In this document: positions 58,362 through 64,000 of the stretch, piece by piece
Layout: every line of letters starts with the position of its first letter
Numbering within the stretch: position 1 is the stretch's first letter
Assembly: GCF_044788715.1 (NCBI RefSeq)
Contig: NZ_CP173170.1
Location: 1,798,001-1,862,000, forward strand
Origin: Methylotuvimicrobium sp018830325
GTDB lineage: Bacteria; Pseudomonadota; Gammaproteobacteria; Methylococcales; Methylomonadaceae
DNA: 64,000 nucleotides
Direction: 5' to 3'
The notes under the pieces: model-generated
What the model was told of the DNA's origin: nothing
Databases searched by the model: none
The model's input: only the letters and a program-made list of their open reading frames with translations
Made by a program: the position numbers and the translations under genes

Positions 58362-60596
58362 TTGAAGTCTAAAGATAAAAAACCAAATTTTACTCCGACC
58401 CGAGACCCTTATGCAGAGCGCGAGGCGGCGAAATACGAGAACCCGATACCTAGTCGGGAGTTGATCCTCGATCTGCTCGCCCATGTCGGTAAACCCTTGT
58501 CGCGCGATCAAATTTCTCAGGAATTTCAACTCGAGTCGCCCGACCAGTTGGAGGCCTTGCGCAGACGGCTTCGTGCAATGGAGCGCGACGGACAATTATT
58601 ATTCAATCGCCGCCAAAAATATTGCCGAGTTAACAGCAAGGATTTAATTGCCGGGCGCATCATCGGTCATGCCGATGGCTTTGGATTTTTAAAGCCGGAC
58701 GACGGCTCCGACGATTTATTTTTGTCTCCCCGTGAAATGCGTTCGGTTCTGCATAATGACAGAGCCGTCGCGCGAATCGCCGGTCTCGACCGAAAAGGAC
58801 GCCGCGAAGGGGCTGTCGTCGAGGTGCTGGAACGCAATACCAAACAAGTGGTCGGCCGTTTTTTCACCGAAAAAGGCGTTAATTACGTCGTGCCGGATAA
58901 TAAAAACCTAGCGCAAGACGTTTTGATACCGGGTGATGAAACCGGCAAGGCAAAAAAAGGCGATATCGTTGTCGCCGAAATCCTGGAGCAACCGAGTAAG
59001 ACCAATCAACCCATCGGACGTGTTGCCGAGGTTCTGGGCAAGCATTTGGCTCCGGGCATGGAAATCGAGATGGCGATTCGCAGCCATGGACTGCCGCATG
59101 TTTGGCCGGAAGAGGTTGAACAGGAAATTCAGGCATTCAGCGATGAAGTGCCGGAGGTTGCTAAGGAAGGTCGTGTCGATTTGCGTGATGTTCCGCTGGT
59201 GACGATAGACGGCGAGGATGCGCGCGATTTCGACGATGCGGTGTATTGCCGTAAGACGGGAAAGGGCTGGAAGCTTTTTGTCGCGATCGCCGATGTATCT
59301 CATTATGTCGCGATCAATAGCGCGTTGGATATTGAGGCCAAAAACCGAAGTACCTCGGTTTATTTTCCGGAACAGGTGATTCCGATGTTGCCGGAAATTC
59401 TTTCGAATGGACTCTGTTCGCTCAATCCTAATGTCGACCGCTTATGTATGGTCTGCGAGATGACGATCAATGCGGAAGGGCAGATGATTCGTTCGCGTTT
59501 CTTCGAAGCTGTGATGCGTTCTCACGCACGACTGACATATACCGAAGTCGCTAGCATGCTGGTAGATGGCAACAAGGCCTTAATTAAAAAATATAAGCCT
59601 TTAATGCCGCATTTACAAGAACTGTATGCGTTGTACAAAGCCATGCGTCTGAGTCGGGAAAAACGCGGCGCAATGGATTTCGATACTCAGGAAACGCGGA
59701 TTATTTTTGGTTCCGAACGTAAAATCGAAAAGATCGTTCCGGTTGAGCGTAACGATGCTCATAAATTGATTGAAGAGTTCATGATTACCGCGAACATGGC
59801 GGCGGCTAAGTTTCTCAATCGCCGAAAAATGCCGAAGTTATTGAGAATTCATGACGGGCCCGGACCGGAAAAATTATTGGCGCTGAAGACGTTTTTAGGT
59901 GAATTGGGTCTGAGTTTGGGTGGTGGTGATAAGCCGACGCCGCTCGATTACATGCATCTAGTCGAGAGTATTAAGGGGCGTCCGGATGCCCATTTGATTC
60001 AAACGGTTTTGTTGCGTTCGATGTCGCAAGCGGTTTACAGTCCCGATTTGAAAGGCCATTTCGGCTTGGCGCTCGAAGCCTATGCTCACTTTACGTCGCC
60101 GATTCGTCGATATCCGGACTTGTTAGTGCATCGGGCCATCCGGCATTGTTTACAAGACAAAAAGCCGGAAAGTTATCATTACGGATTTCCCGACATGGTC
60201 ACGCTTGGCGAGCATTGCTCGACGAACGAGCGTCGAGCCGATGATGCGACGCGCGATGTCGTTAGCTGGCTTAAGTGCGAATACATGATGGACAAGGTCG
60301 GCGAAGAGTTTCCGGGTATTATTTCGGCTGTGACGTCGTTCGGGTTCTTTGTTGAGCTTGCCGATATTTATGTCGAGGGCCTCGTGCATATCAGTAATCT
60401 TGCCCAAGATTATTTTCATTTCGATGCGGCCAGTCATCAGTTAATCGGCGAACGTACGGGTATTCGTTATCGTCTTGGCGATACTGTGCAAGTGCAAGTC
60501 GTACGCGTCAATCTTGACGACAAGAAAATCGATTTCGAACTGGTTAAGGTTACTGCCTTGGCAAAGCGCCCTAAAAAAAGACGGCGTAAAAAATGA
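58362..60596 (+). CDS. rnr: Ribonuclease R
   Basis: The 744-residue 3'-5' exoribonuclease has the RNase II/R order: an N-terminal winged-helix region (SRELILDLLAHVGKPLSRDQ), two cold-shock domains (GRIIGHADGFGFLKPDDGSD), the RNB catalytic domain with TIDGEDARDFDDAVYC holding the Asp cluster (about residues 281-296), and a C-terminal S1 domain (GIISAVTSFGFFVELADIYV) ending in the basic tail RPKKRRRKK. It degrades structured RNA including rRNA and mRNA. The start is TTG 58362, after AGGAAACGAC; no ATG is nearer. The stop overlaps rlmB by 4 bases, the usual rnr-rlmB operon. Confidence 0.95.
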   Translation: MKSKDKKPNFTPTRDPYAEREAAKYENPIPSRELILDLLAHVGKPLSRDQISQEFQLESPDQLEALRRRLRAMERDGQLLFNRRQKYCRVNSKDLIAGRIIGHADGFGFLKPDDGSDDLFLSPREMRSVLHNDRAVARIAGLDRKGRREGAVVEVLERNTKQVVGRFFTEKGVNYVVPDNKNLAQDVLIPGDETGKAKKGDIVVAEILEQPSKTNQPIGRVAEVLGKHLAPGMEIEMAIRSHGLPHVWPEEVEQEIQAFSDEVPEVAKEGRVDLRDVPLVTIDGEDARDFDDAVYCRKTGKGWKLFVAIADVSHYVAINSALDIEAKNRSTSVYFPEQVIPMLPEILSNGLCSLNPNVDRLCMVCEMTINAEGQMIRSRFFEAVMRSHARLTYTEVASMLVDGNKALIKKYKPLMPHLQELYALYKAMRLSREKRGAMDFDTQETRIIFGSERKIEKIVPVERNDAHKLIEEFMITANMAAAKFLNRRKMPKLLRIHDGPGPEKLLALKTFLGELGLSLGGGDKPTPLDYMHLVESIKGRPDAHLIQTVLLRSMSQAVYSPDLKGHFGLALEAYAHFTSPIRRYPDLLVHRAIRHCLQDKKPESYHYGFPDMVTLGEHCSTNERRADDATRDVVSWLKCEYMMDKVGEEFPGIISAVTSFGFFVELADIYVEGLVHISNLAQDYFHFDAASHQLIGERTGIRYRLGDTVQVQVVRVNLDDKKIDFELVKVTALAKRPKKRRRKK

Positions 60597-61339
60597 GCCG
60601 AGTCAAAATCTACGGCATTCATTCGGTCCAGGCGGCACTCGATTATTCGCCTCAGCATATTCATCAGGCTTGGGTTGACTCGCACCGACAGGACCGACGT
60701 TTAAGTCAATTGCTCGAAGACTTGAAAAAGCTCGGTATTAACCCCGAAAAAGTCGACCGAAAAAAACTGGATCGCCTTGCCGACGGTAATAATCATCAAA
60801 GTATCGTGCTTGAAATCGAACTACCTTCGGCGCAATCGGAAGATGCATTGAAGCAGGCGGTTTCCAGTCTTACCGGCATGCCTTTGTTTTTGGTTTTGGA
60901 TAATGTTCAGGACCCGCATAACCTCGGAGCATGCTTAAGGACGGCCGATGCCGCCGGCGTGCATGGCGTGATTATCACGAAGGACAATGCGGTCGGTATT
61001 ACGCCGACGGTTTGTAAGGTCGCGAGCGGAGCGGCCGAGACCGTGCCGGTCTATCAAGTCACGAATCTGTCCCGAACCTTGCGTTGGCTAAAAGATCAGG
61101 GGATTTGGATTTTCGGTGCAGCCGGCGAGGCCGAGCAAACGCTTTATCAATGTGATTTTAAATTACCTATGGCCTTGGTGATCGGTGCCGAGGGTAAAGG
61201 TATGCGGCGTTTGACTCGTGAGCAATGCGATTGGTTGGTCAAATTACCGATGCAGGGCAGTGTCTCCAGTCTCAATTTGTCGGTCGCGACCGGCGCGATG
61301 CTGTATGAGATCGTTCGTCAAAGATCTATCCCGTCATAG
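60593..61339 (+). CDS. rlmB: 23S rRNA (guanosine-2251-2'-O)-methyltransferase RlmB
   Basis: The 248-residue SPOUT-class enzyme has the N-terminal L30e-like substrate domain (YGIHSVQAALDYSPQHIHQA) and the three knot motifs: NVQDPHNLGACLRTADAAG, VIGAEGKGMRRLTRE and MQGSVSSLNLSVATGAMLYE. It methylates G2251 of 23S rRNA in the peptidyl-transferase P loop. Its ATG overlaps the rnr stop. Confidence 0.95.
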   Translation: MSRVKIYGIHSVQAALDYSPQHIHQAWVDSHRQDRRLSQLLEDLKKLGINPEKVDRKKLDRLADGNNHQSIVLEIELPSAQSEDALKQAVSSLTGMPLFLVLDNVQDPHNLGACLRTADAAGVHGVIITKDNAVGITPTVCKVASGAAETVPVYQVTNLSRTLRWLKDQGIWIFGAAGEAEQTLYQCDFKLPMALVIGAEGKGMRRLTREQCDWLVKLPMQGSVSSLNLSVATGAMLYEIVRQRSIPS

Positions 61340-61370
61340 CTCCAGGAAGTTATTTATCACGATATGCTAA
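61337..61370. repeat. Family A end fragment
   Basis: TAGCTCCAGGAAGTTATTTA TCACGATATGCTAA is the inverse of the family A left end (TTAGGATTTCGTGATAAATA and on). It starts at the rlmB stop codon. No other part of the element is near. Confidence 0.7.
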
Positions 61371-61393
61371 GTGTATTTGTAGATTAACCGTTT

Positions 61394-62287
61394 TTAACGG
61401 TCAGGCTGATAGTCAGTTGGCGTGATATATTTTTTAAGAATATTGGGCCATAAGTCTGCCCAACAGCACATATGATCGAATCCGTCGATCGGCAGGTAAA
61501 CGGCATTGGCTTGTCGCCGGCTAAAAGATTCGATGATCAAAGCGGGAACATTGTCGTCGTTTACGCCGGCTAGATGAATTTGTTTTATTTTGGCCGGCAA
61601 AGGTTGGGCGTCAATCGGGTTTAAAGATGCGTCGAGCGGCAAATAGCCATGATGCAGGCTCCAGGCTCTTGTGTTTAGGTTGGCTGCGACAGTAACAACG
61701 ATGCTGGTGTGTTCAAAGTAAGGCGCGAGCAATGTGGCGAGTGTTCCTCCGCCGCTATAACCGATTAAAACAACGCTTGCTGTTTTTGAGTTTGTTAGCC
61801 ATTTTCGCAAGGCGGTCGCCATGCTTTCGACAACTTCGGTCGAATAACGTTTCGACGTCCATAGTGAATTGTGACACTTATCCGTCGAATGTAAGCCGTA
61901 GTAGCAAGGCCGGCCCAGTAATATTGCCGGTTCTTCATCTGCTGCCATTAAATGCAATATCAGCGGGTTTCTCGGTGTCGGGTCTTCGGCAATCCAGCGG
62001 TTCATTTCCCAAGGCGTGCCGTCGCCATCTAAATAAACATGGACTAACGGAATAATGTCGGATTGCGCCGCAGTTCGGTTCAAATAGGCTCGATGATGAA
62101 ATGGATCGCCGCTTATTTCTATACTTGTAAGCCCTAAGCTCTTGGCGCTCGATTCAAAACGCTCTGAAGGTGTCGCGCAACCGCTAAGTTGTATGAGCAA
62201 CACGATTAAGCCGACTATTTCCGGCTTGAGTCTTATTGTCGTTTTTAGGGCGTCCGGGTAGTCTGTTGAGAAGCGAAGTAAACCCAT
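61394..62287 (-). CDS. Alpha/beta hydrolase-fold lipoprotein
   Basis: The 297-residue product has a lipoprotein signal (GLIVLLIQLSGCATP) and an alpha/beta hydrolase core: VHVYLDGDGTPWEMNRWIAE near the oxyanion region, the nucleophile elbow VVLIGYSGGGTLATLL with Ser, and HLAGVNDDNVPALII and DGFDHMCCW with a possible catalytic Asp and His. It should be anchored in a membrane facing the periplasm. Its substrate is unknown. The start at 62287 has a weak ribosome binding site and lies 24 bases after the caspase-like gene, suggesting co-transcription. Confidence 0.78.
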   Translation of the reverse strand: MGLLRFSTDYPDALKTTIRLKPEIVGLIVLLIQLSGCATPSERFESSAKSLGLTSIEISGDPFHHRAYLNRTAAQSDIIPLVHVYLDGDGTPWEMNRWIAEDPTPRNPLILHLMAADEEPAILLGRPCYYGLHSTDKCHNSLWTSKRYSTEVVESMATALRKWLTNSKTASVVLIGYSGGGTLATLLAPYFEHTSIVVTVAANLNTRAWSLHHGYLPLDASLNPIDAQPLPAKIKQIHLAGVNDDNVPALIIESFSRRQANAVYLPIDGFDHMCCWADLWPNILKKYITPTDYQPDR

Positions 62288-62311
62288 TCTTTCGGCTTAA
62301 CGGTACTGTCG

Positions 62312-64000
62312 TTAAACACCGGGAACGAAAAAGAACGGGCTGCCCTCGTGGCCGGCATGTTGAAGCGGCGCGTATTGAGGTGCTTGAGTAAAGCCCACAC
62401 GGGATGCCGAAGTTCGAACTTGTTTCGATACTGAACGGAAAATATCATAATCTTCGACTAAACCCCGATTGCTTTGTAGTGCATCGATAAAGGCTCTGGC
62501 AAATATTGAATGCTGACCATCCCCTTCGTCGAGAACTGGTGCGACGCCTCCTGATGTCAAGACGGTTCGTGCTTTCCGTGTTGCCATGAATTTCAGCCAT
62601 TTTTCGCGTTTATCTTCGGGCATACCGTCCGGTAGTCTAGCGATCGCCGTTCCGGTCATCGCGCCCGAGTAGCAAGAATCGGCTACAACTAGGATGTGTC
62701 GTGCGGCGATGATGTTTAGATAGCGGGTGATATCGTCGCTGGAAATCCAGTTTGCGGTATTGTCGATTTCGGCATCTGTAGGTAGCCAGTAAGCCGCCAG
62801 GCTGGTTTTGTCTCGTTCTCCGTGACCCGCATAATAAATCAATAAGTTATCATTTTCTTTCAAAGAATTGCGAATAGTATTCAGCGCCGTCATGATCTGG
62901 TGACGATTGGCATTTTGCAGCAATGTGGTTTTGAAGCCATAGCGTTGGCGCAAAATCGACTCGACCGCTTTGGCATCGTTGATCGCGGTTTTCAGTGTCG
63001 GTAGCTCCGTATAATCGTTATTGCCGATGATGAGCGCATGATAACGCCCGAAGTCTACATCATAAAATCGGCCGGGTTTTCTAGGTGTCGTCGGTCGGCT
63101 GTCTATGCTTGAAGTGGAGATTTCTTCTTGGGTTACGATGTTGAAATTCAGACTGGTTCTTTTGTCTTTTTTATCGATGGCGACGATTTTGATCGGTGTT
63201 GTCGCTTCTGTGGCAGTGATATTTATCTTAAAGAAACCCTGCGTATCGATGTTTTCAGGTTTATCATTGACCACTAATGTTTTAAGCCCTGCAGGCGCCT
63301 CGACTTTGCCGGTGATGGTTCTTGATGGGGCTATCGATCTTAACAATAAACTCGGAACGCCTCGAGTCAATACCATCGGCGGATCGATAATTTGAATTGT
63401 TGGAGCGGCAGAGGCTAACTGTATCAATTGACCGCTTTCCAATTTTGTTACGACTTTGCGTTGTTCGTTAATTCGGTTTTTTAAGGTATTGATTTCCTGT
63501 GCAACCGTTTGCAACGATTGTTTTTGCCGGTCCAAATTAGCCCTGATTTCCTTCGCTCTTAGTTGTTCTCTCGGCGAATCGCTTTGTTCGGCCGATGATG
63601 AGCCCACAGCTTCTAAGGATCGTTTGATTTCATTAGAGATCCTTATGTAATGACTTTCTTTTTCTTGAAGTAAGGTTTCGTTTTTTTGCAGTTCGCTACG
63701 AGCATTAGCGAGTGTTTTGGCGGATTGGTCGTCGATGATCGGTTTTTGCGGAGCGCTAGCGACGATTTTTTGTTCCTGGACTAAGGCGGCTTGAGTTCTA
63801 TGCTTGATGGATTTCTGTTTGGTTTCCAGGGAGCGTTCTAATTTTGAAATTTGAGTTTGTCGCGCTTCGAATTCGGTTTGATCGGCTTTTAATTCCTGTT
63901 CCAACGCTTTCAGTAGCGATTCGTTACGGGTGGATTTGTTTTTTTCCTGTTCGAGCTGTTGTTTTTTTTGCTCTAAGTTTCTTTGTATCGAGCGTAGATT
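62312..64000 (-). CDS. Caspase-like (peptidase C14) protein with N-terminal coiled coil, 5' part outside window
   Basis: The frame is open to the window end, so the start lies further right. The visible 563 residues begin with a coiled coil rich in Glu, Gln and Lys (EQELKADQTEFEARQTQISK, IRANLDRQKQSLQTVAQEIN). A beta-sandwich linker of about 100 residues follows (PPMVLTRGVPSLLLRS and TLVVNDKPENIDTQGFFKI). The C-terminal 245 residues are a caspase p20-type domain: YHALIIGNNDYTELPTLKTA, the His motif LLIYYAGHGERD and the Cys motif LVVADSCYSGAM. It is probably a metacaspase-like protease with a structural or signalling N-terminal part. It precedes the hydrolase lipoprotein gene. Confidence 0.88.
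   Translation of the reverse strand, partial: NLRSIQRNLEQKKQQLEQEKNKSTRNESLLKALEQELKADQTEFEARQTQISKLERSLETKQKSIKHRTQAALVQEQKIVASAPQKPIIDDQSAKTLANARSELQKNETLLQEKESHYIRISNEIKRSLEAVGSSSAEQSDSPREQLRAKEIRANLDRQKQSLQTVAQEINTLKNRINEQRKVVTKLESGQLIQLASAAPTIQIIDPPMVLTRGVPSLLLRSIAPSRTITGKVEAPAGLKTLVVNDKPENIDTQGFFKINITATEATTPIKIVAIDKKDKRTSLNFNIVTQEEISTSSIDSRPTTPRKPGRFYDVDFGRYHALIIGNNDYTELPTLKTAINDAKAVESILRQRYGFKTTLLQNANRHQIMTALNTIRNSLKENDNLLIYYAGHGERDKTSLAAYWLPTDAEIDNTANWISSDDITRYLNIIAARHILVVADSCYSGAMTGTAIARLPDGMPEDKREKWLKFMATRKARTVLTSGGVAPVLDEGDGQHSIFARAFIDALQSNRGLVEDYDIFRSVSKQVRTSASRVGFTQAPQYAPLQHAGHEGSPFFFVPGV

Overview
The window looks like a chromosomal segment of a gammaproteobacterium of moderate GC, most likely a methanotroph of the Methylococcales. 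This is an inference from gene content: VPLPA-CTERM secreted proteins, a DUF4266/DUF3570 outer-membrane pair, an MNIO (DUF692) peptide operon, MlaA, a MauG-like di-haem peroxidase and many short dispersed repeats. No single marker such as pmoA is present, so genus is not claimed.

Layout, left to right. 0-7 kb: the end of an AraC regulator, a TVP38-flavoprotein disulfide reductase fusion, a MotB fragment, and a LysR gene divergent from a three-gene set (AhpD-like, PNPOx-flavin reductase fusion, DUF1348). 7-11.4 kb: pstSCAB on the minus strand, preceded by a DUF6969-like gene and a 55-residue Cys-rich peptide gene. 11.5-14.2 kb is a gene graveyard: CcdA-like tail, PqiC-like lipoprotein, acetolactate synthase and DUF3179 protein, all broken. 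14-24 kb: a MetE-like protein, MlaA, a ZIP transporter, TetR with SRPBCC and a small membrane protein, an FMN glutamate synthase-like protein, a DUF547 protein, and an ECF sigma/anti-sigma pair.

24.5-42.9 kb holds two ArsS-type genes. The one at 41.9 kb is a normal radical SAM enzyme in an arsM - glycosyltransferase - arsS arsenosugar operon beside a TetR gene. The one at 24.8 kb is full length and aligns without gaps at its start, but has lost all three cluster cysteines and the GG motif: a probable pseudoenzyme. Between them lies a plus-strand series of secreted proteins (VPLPA-CTERM, HEAT repeat, unknowns), then DUF4266 lipoprotein, a large DUF3570-plus-second-barrel fusion with His- and Met-rich segments, and a YHS/TRASH-like secreted protein. 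A metal (copper) role is inferred for the latter set.

43.1-45.8 kb is an hvfABCD-type operon: a Cys-rich EGKC-repeat precursor, MNIO enzyme, partner protein and DoxX, with a strong intrinsic terminator in the hvfA leader. 46.2-55.2 kb is a type I restriction-modification locus (hsdM, hsdS, hsdR) split by a GIY-YIG gene, an orphan HigA-type antitoxin and several repeat copies; HsdM has an altered SAM motif I. 55.3-64 kb: di-haem peroxidase, tRNA-Leu(CAG) with a clear promoter, rnr-rlmB, a hydrolase-like lipoprotein, and a coiled-coil caspase-like protein cut by the window end.

Intergenic space is rich in short palindromic or terminal-inverted-repeat elements. At least five families recur here (called A-E below), with one element nested in another and copies forming the ends of two coding regions. 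Gene calls rest on reading protein motifs by eye; no database search was run.
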